Origin: an uncultured Bacilli bacterium
GTDB lineage: Bacteria; Bacillota_I; Bacilli_A; RF39; UBA660
Assembly: GCA_947623925.1 (NCBI GenBank)
Contig: CANQID010000007.1
Span: 1-47,254 of the forward strand
Length of the DNA: 47,254 nt
Direction of reading: 5' to 3'
The position numbers were made by a program, and so were the translations under genes. Positions 24,574-33,340 of the stretch are shown here, piece after piece (position 1 is the first letter of the stretch; every line of letters begins with the position of its first letter). The notes beneath the pieces were generated by a model, which was given only the letters and a program-made list of their open reading frames with translations, did no database searches and was not told the DNA's origin.

Positions 24574-24840
24574 TTACTTACTAGTATCACCTACACATTT
24601 ATTAGTGCTTGCATTCCAATAAGTGCTTTCAGTATAAGTACTTGTACAATTCTTTCCAGTAATATCACAGTTGTACATACACTTACCATTGGTCCAAGTA
24701 CCACCAGCTGATTGGCAACATGAACTTTTTGAAGTATTTCTCATTAAACTTGGTATTATTAATGCACCTGCTGCTGCAACCAATCCAATTAAAACGATAG
24801 TGATTACAGTAACATTTGCTTCTCCTGCTGATTCTTTCAT
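24574..24840 (-). CDS. Cys-rich Flp-like small pilin, copy 1
   Basis: An 88-residue protein nearly identical to copy 2 for the first ~30 residues (one difference: V for L in EANVTVITI). The head differs: SSCCQSAGGTWTNGKCMYNC, then three more Thr/Tyr-rich turns with two further Cys and an end NKCVGDTSK. It has a strong promoter with a tandem repeat just upstream and a strong ribosome binding site (AAGGTGGTGAT). Highest-expressed subunit of the cluster by signal strength, so it may be the major pilin. The Flp assignment is by layout only. Confidence 0.65.
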   Translation of the reverse strand: MKESAGEANVTVITIVLIGLVAAAGALIIPSLMRNTSKSSCCQSAGGTWTNGKCMYNCDITGKNCTSTYTESTYWNASTNKCVGDTSK

Positions 24841-24869
24841 CCTATCACCACCTTCCCTACACTAGTTAC

Positions 24870-24898
24870 ATTATAGCATACCAAAATAACCATTTCAA
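24870..24898 (-). promoter_or_regulatory. Strong SigA promoter of Flp-like pilin 1
   Basis: TTGAAA (24893-24898), a 17-bp spacer ending in TGC (extended -10) and TATAAT (24870-24875) on the minus strand. Confidence 0.75.
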
Positions 24899-24905
24899 TA
24901 CTAAA

Positions 24906-24927
24906 TACACTTATTTTACACTTATTT
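24906..24927. repeat. Exact 11-bp tandem repeat upstream of the Flp-like pilin promoter
   Basis: TACACTTATTT occurs twice head to tail with no gap, 8 bp upstream of the -35 box. One helical turn spacing makes it a candidate binding site for an activator acting from one face of the DNA. Confidence 0.55.
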
Positions 24928-24978
24928 TATAATGTATAATATTATTATTAACAAAATGTAACAAATAATTCATTAATA

Positions 24979-25587
24979 TTAATTATTATGTATAAATATC
25001 TTTTTAACTGTTTTAAAAAAAATTTCAAAGTCTAATTTAAATGAAAAATTTTCAATATAAAATAATTCTTGTTTAATCCTTTCGTTATATGTCATATTTT
25101 TATATGCATTTACTTGCCAGTACCCTGTAATTCCTGGTTTTAAACTTAAAAATTTTTTTCTATTTTTTTTATATCTTAACGTCTCCTCATAAATAACTGG
25201 TCTTGGTCCTATTATAGACATATCACCTTTTAAAACATTTAATAATTGTGGAATTTCATCAATATAATATTTTCTTAAAAATTTACCAACTTTAGTTATT
25301 CTTTCATCATCACTAATTTTATAATTTTCATAATATTCTTTCTTTTTAGACTCACTCATTTTTTGAAATATCTCATCCGAATTTTTATACATCGTTCTAA
25401 ATTTAATAATTTTTATTTTTTTACCACCTTGCCCTATTCTTTCATGGATAAATATTGGGCCTCCCTTTGAATTCAACATTATAATAATTATTATAATAAT
25501 TGAAAATGGAATAAATATTATTATACCTATTATAGAAAATATTATATCTAATATTCTCTTAACTATCTTGTAATTTTTCTTTTTCAT
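24979..25587 (-). CDS. Phosphoglycosyl transferase (bacterial sugar transferase)
   Basis: A 202-residue PglC/WcaJ-type monotopic enzyme. The re-entrant N-terminal helix (KRILDIIFSIIGIIIFIPFS) is followed by GPIFIHERIGQGGKKIKIIKFRTM, LPQLLNVLKGDMSIIGPRP (here with I for L at the start) and PGITGYWQVN. The Asp-Glu catalytic dyad of the family lies in the DEIPQLL region. It puts the first sugar phosphate onto undecaprenyl phosphate and so starts the repeat unit of the surface glycan made by this operon. The start overlaps the polymerase gene by 29 bp and lacks a good ribosome binding site, so translation is probably coupled. Last gene of the operon. Confidence 0.9.
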   Translation of the reverse strand: MKKKNYKIVKRILDIIFSIIGIIIFIPFSIIIIIIIMLNSKGGPIFIHERIGQGGKKIKIIKFRTMYKNSDEIFQKMSESKKKEYYENYKISDDERITKVGKFLRKYYIDEIPQLLNVLKGDMSIIGPRPVIYEETLRYKKNRKKFLSLKPGITGYWQVNAYKNMTYNERIKQELFYIENFSFKLDFEIFFKTVKKIFIHNN

Positions 25588-26896
25588 TTAATGCATACAT
25601 CCCCATTCCAAGAATAATAACATAGTAAGGTGTAACATAATACATTGTGTTACCAAACATCGATGAAACTAAATGACCTATAATTACAAAATATGTTAAA
25701 TTAGTAATATGATCATTTTTATTATAATTTTTTAATCCTTTTATTAAAACTATTAATACTGCAATCATATAAAATAACATTCCAGGTACCCCTACTGTTG
25801 CACATAAGTTTATTATTAAATTATGTGGCATATCATTTCCAACATTTTTATTATAATATTGTTCTCCTAAATTATCTAGTCCATATCCAAATATAGGCTT
25901 TTGTTTTGCAAATTCAATACCATATAACCATAATTCTCCTCTACCTGTTCCTACATACATCAACTGTTGATTATCGTCAATACTTACATTACCATTATCT
26001 ATATCACTCTTAATTTCATTTTTTATTATGCCTAAATCATATGTCAGACTTTTAAAATTCGAATACACTACATATTCATTATCAACCTTTATAAATAAAG
26101 AGAACAAAATAAACGGTACTATAATAAATAAATATTTAATTAATATCTTTTTCTTTAGGCAATAGAAGAACAATAAAAATAAGGAAAATAATATAGCTAA
26201 ATAACATCCAAATGTATTGTTTACTATTAACATACATATGAGTGTTAAATATATAATAAAATCAGCTATTTTTGAAATTTTTTGATTATCACTAAATATA
26301 AGAAAAATAGATATAATAATGCAATATACTAAATAATAACCATAATGATTAAAATGATGAAATATTCCAGAATACTCCGTATATGCTGGAAAAACAATAT
26401 TATATAATCTCCCTCCACATAAACTTATGATAGCCATTATAAATGAAACATAACATATTGATCTTAAAACAATTATTCTATTTTTTTTATTTAATGAAAT
26501 GCCAAGCATTGCATAGCCAATATACGAAATAAATTGTATAAGTCCATTTCCTCTATATTCATCTCCAAACATTGATAACGCTAAATTACTTGATAAAAAT
26601 GTTGAAACTATCATCCATATAAAAAACAACCCAAAAAATATCAATTCACATTTATTAAATTTAAATTTTTTTAGCTTATGTTTATTCATTAAATTTTCAA
26701 TAATAAACATTGTTATTGTAAGTACACTAATAAAAAGTGTAAGTAAATGCCATATAAAAAGTGTATATAATCTAACTTTTAATATACAAGTTAATACTGT
26801 AACTATTGGTATAACTAACACATAAGATAATGCTAAAAATAAGTAAATTTTTTGTGCTAAATTATCTAAATTTATTTTTTTCTCTGTTTTTTCCAT
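25559..26896 (-). CDS. O-antigen ligase/polymerase-family membrane protein (Wzy-like)
   Basis: A 445-residue protein with about ten to twelve membrane helices and a large outside loop (about residues 270-330) that contains VGTGRGELWLYGIEFAKQKPIFGYGLDNLGEQY. This motif (G-R-x-x-L-W, P-x-x-G-x-G) is the Wzy_C signature. It would polymerise or ligate lipid-linked oligosaccharide on the outer face of the membrane. It overlaps both neighbours (25 bp with the GT2 gene, 29 bp with the phosphoglycosyl transferase). Polymerase versus ligase cannot be decided from sequence. Confidence 0.85.
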   Translation of the reverse strand: MEKTEKKINLDNLAQKIYLFLALSYVLVIPIVTVLTCILKVRLYTLFIWHLLTLFISVLTITMFIIENLMNKHKLKKFKFNKCELIFFGLFFIWMIVSTFLSSNLALSMFGDEYRGNGLIQFISYIGYAMLGISLNKKNRIIVLRSICYVSFIMAIISLCGGRLYNIVFPAYTEYSGIFHHFNHYGYYLVYCIIISIFLIFSDNQKISKIADFIIYLTLICMLIVNNTFGCYLAILFSLFLLFFYCLKKKILIKYLFIIVPFILFSLFIKVDNEYVVYSNFKSLTYDLGIIKNEIKSDIDNGNVSIDDNQQLMYVGTGRGELWLYGIEFAKQKPIFGYGLDNLGEQYYNKNVGNDMPHNLIINLCATVGVPGMLFYMIAVLIVLIKGLKNYNKNDHITNLTYFVIIGHLVSSMFGNTMYYVTPYYVIILGMGMYALNEKEKLQDS

Positions 26897-27852
26897 TTTT
26901 TATAACTCCTATACCTTTGCCTGATTGTACGATATAGAAAATAATATAATCTATAATCTATTATGCAAAATGCCTTTTTCAAATATCCTATAATTCCACT
27001 AACTCTAACATTTTTCATTAATTTTCTTTTTTTTAGTTCTTTTATATATTTTTTAAAATAAATTCCTTTTAATGTTGAACCATACCATAAAATTAAATTA
27101 GTTAAATTTAATAAATATACATAGAATGTTTCACTATCTTCTACATTTGTTTTAAAATAGTCTACCAAAAAGTCATAATGGTGTAGAAAACTCTGCATAT
27201 TTAATAAAATTTTTTCATTGTTACTCGTTCTTGTTATACTTTCATTACTCTGAAAATAATAATATCCATAGTAATTTATAGATATAACTTTTTTACTCTT
27301 AAAGATAATTATTGGTGTTAATTCAACATCTTCCATTACATAAACCTTACTATATTTAAAATTATTCTTTTTAAAAAAAGAAGTTTTATAAACATATCCC
27401 CATGGGACCAAAAAGAAATCAAATGATTCCATATAATGCCTTAAAGCAGTTTCACCATCCATTACATCAAATATTTTTTTATCTAATTTTTCTATTTCAT
27501 TGTAATTTTCATCTACTTTAATTGCTTTAAAACTAAGAACATCATAATTACTGTATTTTTCGCATTCTTCTAAAAGATCATTTGGAATATAATCATCACT
27601 ATCTACAAATAAGAAATAAGGTGTTTTCACCTTTGAAATAGCAAAATTTCTACTATCTCCCACTCCAGTATTTTTTTTATAAAAATATTTAATGCCCATA
27701 TATTTATTAACAATTTGTTTTGTATTATCAGTTGAACCATCATCAACGACTATTACCTCAAAATTTTTATAAGTTTGATTAAATATAGAATCTAAACATT
27801 TTTTTAAATATTTTCCATTATTATATGTAACAACTAATATACTATATTTCAT
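26872..27852 (-). CDS. GT2-family glycosyltransferase (surface glycan)
   Basis: A 326-residue enzyme: SILVVTYNNGKYLKKCLDSI, VVDDGSTDNTKQIV, then the metal-binding VDSDDY at about residue 86, and MEDVELTPIIIFKSK. It ends in a strongly basic tail (YRSYKKWKKQRKK). It resembles EpsJ/CpsJ-type transferases that extend the lipid-linked repeat unit at the cytoplasmic face. The start shares four bases with the radical SAM stop (ATGA), so the two are co-translated. Confidence 0.88.
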   Translation of the reverse strand: MKYSILVVTYNNGKYLKKCLDSIFNQTYKNFEVIVVDDGSTDNTKQIVNKYMGIKYFYKKNTGVGDSRNFAISKVKTPYFLFVDSDDYIPNDLLEECEKYSNYDVLSFKAIKVDENYNEIEKLDKKIFDVMDGETALRHYMESFDFFLVPWGYVYKTSFFKKNNFKYSKVYVMEDVELTPIIIFKSKKVISINYYGYYYFQSNESITRTSNNEKILLNMQSFLHHYDFLVDYFKTNVEDSETFYVYLLNLTNLILWYGSTLKGIYFKKYIKELKKRKLMKNVRVSGIIGYLKKAFCIIDYRLYYFLYRTIRQRYRSYKKWKKQRKK

Positions 27853-29063
27853 TTACTTTTCCTCTTATTTATTTGTTCTGCAGACTTTATTATTTTACAA
27901 TCTTTTGTTGCAAATTTGCAATATTTGCAAGCTTCTATATACTCGTTTCTAAACATCAATTTTTTAATAGATTTTATATTTTGCTTTTTGCTATTATTTA
28001 CTAAATCAACATATTCTCTTTTTTTTATTTTACCTAAATCATATCCATGAGAAGCTCTAGGGCAATAATATATTGCACCATTTAATATGCTTTTACATCT
28101 GTTATTACACTTTTTAAATTGTTGTTTTAATTCTTTATCACTTCTTCTATATTTTTTTACTTCTCCATAATCGTACCATACTTTTTGCTCATCCTCGCAA
28201 CTAAAATTTATTTTTTCTTGTTTCAAAAGTTTTATAAGTTCATCTTTTTTATATGAAAGCTTACCATAATTACTTATTTCAATAGAAATGTTTTTTTCTT
28301 TTATTATTGACATTAATTCTTTGTCTTTTGGAACAATAGTTCCATTAGTAACTATGATTATTTCTAAGTATTTATTATCTTGAAGCTTACTTAAATATTT
28401 TTTCAGATTAGGATTACAGAATGGTTCTCCACCTAGAATTCTAAGTCTCAAAACTTCATCTACACATTCATTTAATTTTTCAATAGATTTTAATACTAAA
28501 TTATCTTCAACATCATATGGCTTTTCATACATATGCATTAAATTCGCACAATTTTTACATCTTAGAGTACATTTTGTAGTAACAACAAGTTCTAAGTAAT
28601 CAATAATCAATTTTTTTGAAATTGTCTTATGTAATTTTTTTAGTTTTTTGGAAGTCGGATATTTTAAAAAAATTAATAAACGCATTCTTATTTTTTTAGG
28701 GAACAAACTAGCATATTTTGTTTTGAAAAAATTATTTTTATCATTCTTTAAAGCATATAATAAAATTCGGGTCTTAAGAAATAGTCTCGTAAAAACTTTT
28801 TCTAAAATACTATTTTTATATTTATATATTTTATTTTTTTTTAGGAGTTTGATATAATCATCATATTGTTCCTTATTTAAATTAATAGATAAATCGAACA
28901 CTTTATATAAAAAATTTTCATTTTGTTTTTTATCTAAAGGATTTTTTTCTATTTCCATATTATATTTTTGTAAATATTTTTTAAATTCATTTTTATAATC
29001 AATATTATAGTTAGCATCATGATACGTACATATACTTCTTTGTTTGAATTTTTGATTTGACAT
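27849..29063 (-). CDS. Radical SAM protein leading the surface-glycan operon
   Basis: A 404-residue protein. The cluster-binding motif C-T-L-R-C-K-N-C lies at about residues 170-177, followed by the GGEP-type motif (LRILGGEPFCNPNL) and EIIIVTNGT, all normal for radical SAM enzymes. The C terminus carries further Cys groups (KCNNRC, YYCPRA, ACKYCKFATKDC), likely an auxiliary SPASM-like iron-sulfur site. The N-terminal ~150 residues are basic and of unknown fold. I chose ATG at 29063 since GGTGAT lies 7 nt upstream. First gene of a four-gene operon with a strong promoter. The substrate could be a sugar of the glycan or a peptide; I cannot tell. Confidence 0.85.
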   Translation of the reverse strand: MSNQKFKQRSICTYHDANYNIDYKNEFKKYLQKYNMEIEKNPLDKKQNENFLYKVFDLSINLNKEQYDDYIKLLKKNKIYKYKNSILEKVFTRLFLKTRILLYALKNDKNNFFKTKYASLFPKKIRMRLLIFLKYPTSKKLKKLHKTISKKLIIDYLELVVTTKCTLRCKNCANLMHMYEKPYDVEDNLVLKSIEKLNECVDEVLRLRILGGEPFCNPNLKKYLSKLQDNKYLEIIIVTNGTIVPKDKELMSIIKEKNISIEISNYGKLSYKKDELIKLLKQEKINFSCEDEQKVWYDYGEVKKYRRSDKELKQQFKKCNNRCKSILNGAIYYCPRASHGYDLGKIKKREYVDLVNNSKKQNIKSIKKLMFRNEYIEACKYCKFATKDCKIIKSAEQINKRKSK

Positions 29064-29085
29064 AATACTCATCACCACTTTATAA

Positions 29086-29114
29086 ATTATAACATTTAAA
29101 GTTCTTCTTTTCAA
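29086..29114 (-). promoter_or_regulatory. SigA promoter of the glycan operon (minus strand)
   Basis: TTGAAA (29109-29114), a 17-bp spacer and TATAAT (29086-29091). Its partner on the plus strand begins 28 bp away. Confidence 0.7.
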
Positions 29115-29141
29115 TACTACAAAAGTTATTTATAATAAAGA

Positions 29142-29170
29142 TTGATAAACTAATTATAATATTGTAAAAT
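29142..29170 (+). promoter_or_regulatory. SigA promoter of the flippase gene (plus strand)
   Basis: TTGATA (29142-29147), a 17-bp spacer and TAAAAT (29165-29170). It is divergent from the glycan operon promoter. Confidence 0.65.
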
Positions 29171-29185
29171 ATAGATGGTGGTTAA

Positions 29186-30595
29186 ATGAAAAAGGTATTT
29201 AAAAATTATATATTTATGTATATATCAATATTTTTACCCAAACTGTTAAGTTTTTTATTTTTAACACCTTTTTTAGCCAATACTTTAGGTCTTGTTGGTA
29301 ATGGTATAGCATCTTACACTTACAGCATTATTAATTGGGCAATACTTATTGCTACATTTGGTATTTCTACATATGGTAGCAAAAAAATTGCTGAATCAAA
29401 AAACAATAAGGACGAAATGAATATAAATTTTTCATCTATTTTAACTTTACAAATTATACTTCATATAATAATTTTAATTCTATATTTGATTTTTATTGTT
29501 GTTTCAAATGTAGATTACAAATCAATTTTATTAGTATTTTCCATACTTTTAATTTTCGATTCCATTGATATAGGATGGTTTTATTCAGGAAATGAAGAGT
29601 TTAAAATATTAGCAATACAAAATTTAGTTTATTATTTTATTACTTTTATTTTAATGATTTTGTTTATTAAGGGAGAAAATGATGCTTTTAAGTATGCTTT
29701 AATTACTTGTACAAGTAAAATATTTAGCATATTATATCAATTCATAATATTATTTAAAAAGTACAAAATTTCAAATTTTAAAATAGATAAATTAACATAT
29801 CATTTTAAAAATACTTTCATATTCTTTATCCCAAATTTTTTTATAAGTATATATACAATATTTGATCAAATTATGCTAGGTAGTATGAGTAATACCTCTA
29901 ATGTGGCACTTTATGGAAGAGCTGAATCATATGTAAAGTTATTTACGGAAATGTTAATGCTTGTTGGTACAATAATTTTACCTAGATTTTCTAATTTGCA
30001 TAAAACAAATCAAAAAAAAGAAAAAGAATATTTTAATAAAACATTAAATTTTTTATTGATGTTCTCCATCCCATTATGCTTTGGAATTATCGCAACTTCT
30101 AAATCATTCATTTCATGGTATTTACCAAGTGATTTTAGTGAAGTAGCAAATTTAATTATATTACTTTCTCCAATTACTATATTTATAACAGCAGGAAATA
30201 TATTTGGTAATTATTTAATGGCGAGTGACAACATAAATAAATACACTAAATCTTTAGTTCTAAGTGCTTTAATTAATTTTATTATAAACTTATTGTTTAT
30301 CAAATATTTAGGAGCATACGCAGCAGTAATAAGTACAGTAATATCAGAATTATTTGTTTCAATATATTTATTAGCATTCGTTAAAAAAATTAAAATTTTA
30401 GATATAAAATTTAATAATATATTAAATTATATAATTTCTTCTATAATTATGTTTATATTAGTATTTTCACTTTCAAATATTTTAAAAAGTTCTGCTATTT
30501 CAACAATTATTGAAGTTATTACAGGTATAGTAGTATATTTTGGAATGCTTTTAGTTTTAAATAAATTAAATTTTAAGATAAAAGAAAAATGTTAA
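29186..30595 (+). CDS. Wzx-type oligosaccharide flippase
   Basis: A 469-residue polytopic protein with about fourteen membrane helices, of the MOP/polysaccharide-transport family: NYIFMYISIFLPKLLSFLFL at the N terminus, the FGISTYGSKKIA loop, and IFDQIMLGSMSNTSNVALYG, which is characteristic of Wzx/RfbX proteins. It would flip the undecaprenyl-linked repeat unit made by the enzymes encoded opposite. GGTGG is 5 nt before the ATG. Being transcribed divergently from its pathway is unusual, as these genes are usually all in one operon. It is followed by a HAD hydrolase on the same strand. Confidence 0.9.
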   Translation: MKKVFKNYIFMYISIFLPKLLSFLFLTPFLANTLGLVGNGIASYTYSIINWAILIATFGISTYGSKKIAESKNNKDEMNINFSSILTLQIILHIIILILYLIFIVVSNVDYKSILLVFSILLIFDSIDIGWFYSGNEEFKILAIQNLVYYFITFILMILFIKGENDAFKYALITCTSKIFSILYQFIILFKKYKISNFKIDKLTYHFKNTFIFFIPNFFISIYTIFDQIMLGSMSNTSNVALYGRAESYVKLFTEMLMLVGTIILPRFSNLHKTNQKKEKEYFNKTLNFLLMFSIPLCFGIIATSKSFISWYLPSDFSEVANLIILLSPITIFITAGNIFGNYLMASDNINKYTKSLVLSALINFIINLLFIKYLGAYAAVISTVISELFVSIYLLAFVKKIKILDIKFNNILNYIISSIIMFILVFSLSNILKSSAISTIIEVITGIVVYFGMLLVLNKLNFKIKEKC

Positions 30596-30664
30596 TCTTG
30601 TATAAATTTTATTTTTATGTTATTATTAAACACATTATAAATAAATTTTATATAGAGGTGTAAT

Positions 30665-31348
30665 ATGAAATTTTTAATAAGTGATTATGATGGTACATTA
30701 AAATCAGACTTGAGAAATTTAAAAATTAATATTTCTGCTATAAATAGATTTAGAAGTAATGGAAATCATTTTGCAATTGCAACAGGAAGAAGCTATGAAT
30801 CTATAAAAGAAGAAATAAAAAAATATAACATAAAATATGATTATTTAATAACTAATGATGGTGCAATTACATTTGATGAATCCGATAATATTATAGATTT
30901 TAAAATACCTGATGAAAATGTATTAGAAAAAATATATAGTATTATATCAAATACATATCAAAAAAAATTATGTGCTTTCAAACTTCCAAATTCTAATAAA
31001 ATGATAGAATTACAAATTTTAACTTCAATATTCAATAATTTAAATGATTTAGAAATACTAATTAAAAAGTATCCATGTATACAAAAAACAGATTTAAAAA
31101 TTATTCCATTCAAATTTACTTTTTTAAAAGCATTTACAACAAAAAGTGACGCAATTAAAAAAATAGTAGAGATAAATAAACAATATTACGATGATATAAT
31201 AACTGTTGGTGATGGAAGAAATGACATTGATATGCTTAATGACTTTAACGGTTATAAAATTTTTTACTGTTACCCATGTTTATATAAATATAACTTTAAA
31301 ATTACTAAAGAAGTACATACTCTTATTAAAAAAATAGAAAAAAATTAA
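30665..31348 (+). CDS. Cof-type HAD-superfamily phosphatase
   Basis: A 227-residue soluble hydrolase. HAD motif I is DYDGTL at residues 7-12 (nucleophile Asp7), motif II region AIATGR at about 38, and motif IV VGDGRNDIDML at about 180-190. The middle cap (about 80-155) is of the C2 type. These enzymes remove phosphate from sugar phosphates or FMN; the substrate is unknown. It is shorter than the usual 260-290 residues because the cap is reduced. GAGGTG precedes the ATG. Its position behind the flippase may mean a sugar-phosphate role in glycan supply, but it could be independent. Confidence 0.85.
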   Translation: MKFLISDYDGTLKSDLRNLKINISAINRFRSNGNHFAIATGRSYESIKEEIKKYNIKYDYLITNDGAITFDESDNIIDFKIPDENVLEKIYSIISNTYQKKLCAFKLPNSNKMIELQILTSIFNNLNDLEILIKKYPCIQKTDLKIIPFKFTFLKAFTTKSDAIKKIVEINKQYYDDIITVGDGRNDIDMLNDFNGYKIFYCYPCLYKYNFKITKEVHTLIKKIEKN

Positions 31349-31405
31349 ATTTTCTTAATATTTATTTTATAAAAACTAATTTGATTTTTTGAATATTATT
31401 TAAAA

Positions 31406-31437
31406 ACAGTCTTCAATTTATTGAAGGCTGTCTTTAT
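31406..31437. terminator. Bidirectional terminator
   Basis: An 11-bp stem (ACAGTCTTCAA/TTGAAGGCTGT with one G-U pair, 4-nt loop) with T-rich tracts on both sides serves the HAD gene (plus) and the gpmI operon (minus). Confidence 0.75.
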
Positions 31438-31445
31438 AAACTATA

Positions 31446-31766
31446 TTAATTTTTAATTATTTTGTCATACAAGGTATAAATATATTGTACAGAATTTTCT
31501 AAGAAAAAATAATGTTTTACATAAAAAATTAAAAATACAATTAAAATTAAAAAAGGTATTATAAAAAGATTATTTAAATAACTTAAAGCAAGAATTATAA
31601 AAGTGAAAATTGCATAAAACAAAGTTACTAATAAATGTATTAATCTTTCATGTTGAAAATCACTTATTTTTTCTCTTATTATAGATATTTCTTTTGAACT
31701 AAATTTATAATTTTCTTTTATTTTATTTTCTAAATCTAAAGTAAATTTTTTAATATATTTTGTCAT
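31446..31766 (-). CDS. Small two-helix membrane protein behind gpmI
   Basis: A 106-residue protein that I do not recognise. A charged N-terminal half (about 1-45, with SSKEISIIREKISDFQHER) is followed by two adjacent membrane helices (about 46-62 and 66-83) and a short tail. The ribosome binding site AAGGAG lies directly after the gpmI stop, 8 bp before the ATG, so the two are co-transcribed. Its link with glycolysis is positional only. Confidence 0.6.
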   Translation of the reverse strand: MTKYIKKFTLDLENKIKENYKFSSKEISIIREKISDFQHERLIHLLVTLFYAIFTFIILALSYLNNLFIIPFLILIVFLIFYVKHYFFLENSVQYIYTLYDKIIKN

Positions 31767-31774
31767 AAATCTCC

Positions 31775-33268
31775 TTAAACTAAACTTTTACCTGTCATTT
31801 CATTTGGTACATCAATATTCATAATTTTTAAAACAGTAGGCGCAACATCACATAATGCACCATCTTTTAAACTATAATTATTATTACATAATATACATGG
31901 TACTAAAGAAGTAGTGTGACTTGTAACTTTATTACCATCATCATCTATCATATATTCACAATTACCATGATCTGCTATTATTAATAAATTACCATCTATT
32001 TCTTTAATTTTATCATGTAACTTTTTAAGACAATCATCTAATGTTTCAACTGCTTTTATAGATGCTTCTAAATTACCTGTATGACCTACCATATCTCCAT
32101 TAGCATAATTTAATATTACTAAATCATAGTTTTCAATTTTATTTATTAAAGTATCTGTTATTTCATATGCACTCATTTCTGGTTTTAAATCATATGTAGC
32201 AACTTTAGGCGAAGGTATTAAAATTCTATCACAATTTTTTAATTTTTTATCTTCTCCACCATCAAAGAAATAAGTAACATGCGCAAATTTTTCTGTTTCT
32301 GCAATTCTTAATTGTTTTAACCCTTTATTACTTACATATTCTCCTAATGTATTTTCTAATACAGGAAGATTATAAGCATTAGTGCATATTACTTCACTAC
32401 TTACAGGCATCATTGTAACTAATTTAATATCTTCTAATTTTTTTGTTTCAAAAAAGTTAAAATTTTTATTAGTAATAGATGAAAAAAGTTCTCTTAATCT
32501 ATCTGGCCTATAATTAAATACAATAATTGAGTCTTTAGATTCAATAGTTCCATTACTATTTATAACACCCGGTATTATAAATTCATCATCTATATTATTT
32601 GAATAATTATCGTTTAATAAATCAGTATAATTATCATATTTTTTAGCAGTTCCAAATACTATTGCATCATAAGCTTTTTTAATTCTATCATAATTATTAT
32701 CTCTATCCATAGCATAATATCTACCTGATATAGTAGCAATTGTTCCAATATTTACCTCTTTTATTTTTTTATTTAATTCATCAAAAAACTTTGTTGCACA
32801 TCTTGGTAATGTATCTCTACCATCTGTAAAAAGATGAAGATAAACATTAGTTATGTTTTCTTTTTTGCACATATCTAAAAGCGCGAATAAGTGTTTCATA
32901 TGTGAATGTATTCCCCCATCACTTAATAATCCACAAATATGAAGTTTTGAATTATTTTTTTTAGAATGTTCTATTGCATCAAGTAAATTTTTATTTTCAA
33001 AAAATGTTTTATCTTCTATATTTTTAGTTATAAATTGTAATGGTTGATATACAACTCTACCTGCACCAATATTTAAATGTCCAACTTCACTATTGCCCAT
33101 TTGACCACTAGGTAACCCAACACTAGTTCCACTTGCTTTTAGTAAACTATTAGGATATGTTTTAAACAAATAATCAAGTGTTGGTGTATTTGCAAGTAAA
33201 ACAGAATTACCTTTTTTTTCTTTTCTTATCCCTACACCATCTAATATACAAAGTACAAATGTTTTCAT
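31775..33268 (-). CDS. gpmI: 2,3-bisphosphoglycerate-independent phosphoglycerate mutase
   Basis: A 497-residue Mn-dependent enzyme of the alkaline-phosphatase fold. LCILDGVGIR carries the first metal Asp; the phospho-acceptor Ser is in MGNSEVGHLNIGAG at about 61; the transferase-domain motifs GDMVGHTG and IADHGNCEYM supply the other metal ligands, and SHTTSLVP the last His. It converts 3- to 2-phosphoglycerate. In Bacillus this type of enzyme is pH-sensitive through Mn and controls 3-PGA storage in spores. The start is an ATG 4 nt after GGTGAT. Not linked to eno or tpi here; pgk and gap lie 3-8 kb away. Confidence 0.97.
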   Translation of the reverse strand: MKTFVLCILDGVGIRKEKKGNSVLLANTPTLDYLFKTYPNSLLKASGTSVGLPSGQMGNSEVGHLNIGAGRVVYQPLQFITKNIEDKTFFENKNLLDAIEHSKKNNSKLHICGLLSDGGIHSHMKHLFALLDMCKKENITNVYLHLFTDGRDTLPRCATKFFDELNKKIKEVNIGTIATISGRYYAMDRDNNYDRIKKAYDAIVFGTAKKYDNYTDLLNDNYSNNIDDEFIIPGVINSNGTIESKDSIIVFNYRPDRLRELFSSITNKNFNFFETKKLEDIKLVTMMPVSSEVICTNAYNLPVLENTLGEYVSNKGLKQLRIAETEKFAHVTYFFDGGEDKKLKNCDRILIPSPKVATYDLKPEMSAYEITDTLINKIENYDLVILNYANGDMVGHTGNLEASIKAVETLDDCLKKLHDKIKEIDGNLLIIADHGNCEYMIDDDGNKVTSHTTSLVPCILCNNNYSLKDGALCDVAPTVLKIMNIDVPNEMTGKSLV

Positions 33269-33283
33269 ATCATCACCATACTT

Positions 33284-33312
33284 ATTTTAACACAATAATT
33301 TTTTTTTATAAA
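33284..33312 (-). promoter_or_regulatory. SigA promoter of gpmI
   Basis: TTTATA (33307-33312), a 17-bp spacer and TAAAAT (33284-33289) on the minus strand, just behind the spo0A terminator. Confidence 0.55.
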
Positions 33313-33316
33313 GAAA

Positions 33317-33335
33317 AAGACTAAATTTTAGTCTT
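33317..33335 (-). terminator. Terminator of spo0A
   Basis: A 9-bp stem AAGACTAAA/TTTAGTCTT with a single-base loop (in practice a shorter stem with a larger loop), followed by TTTCTTT on the minus strand. Confidence 0.65.
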
Positions 33336-33340
33336 AGTTA

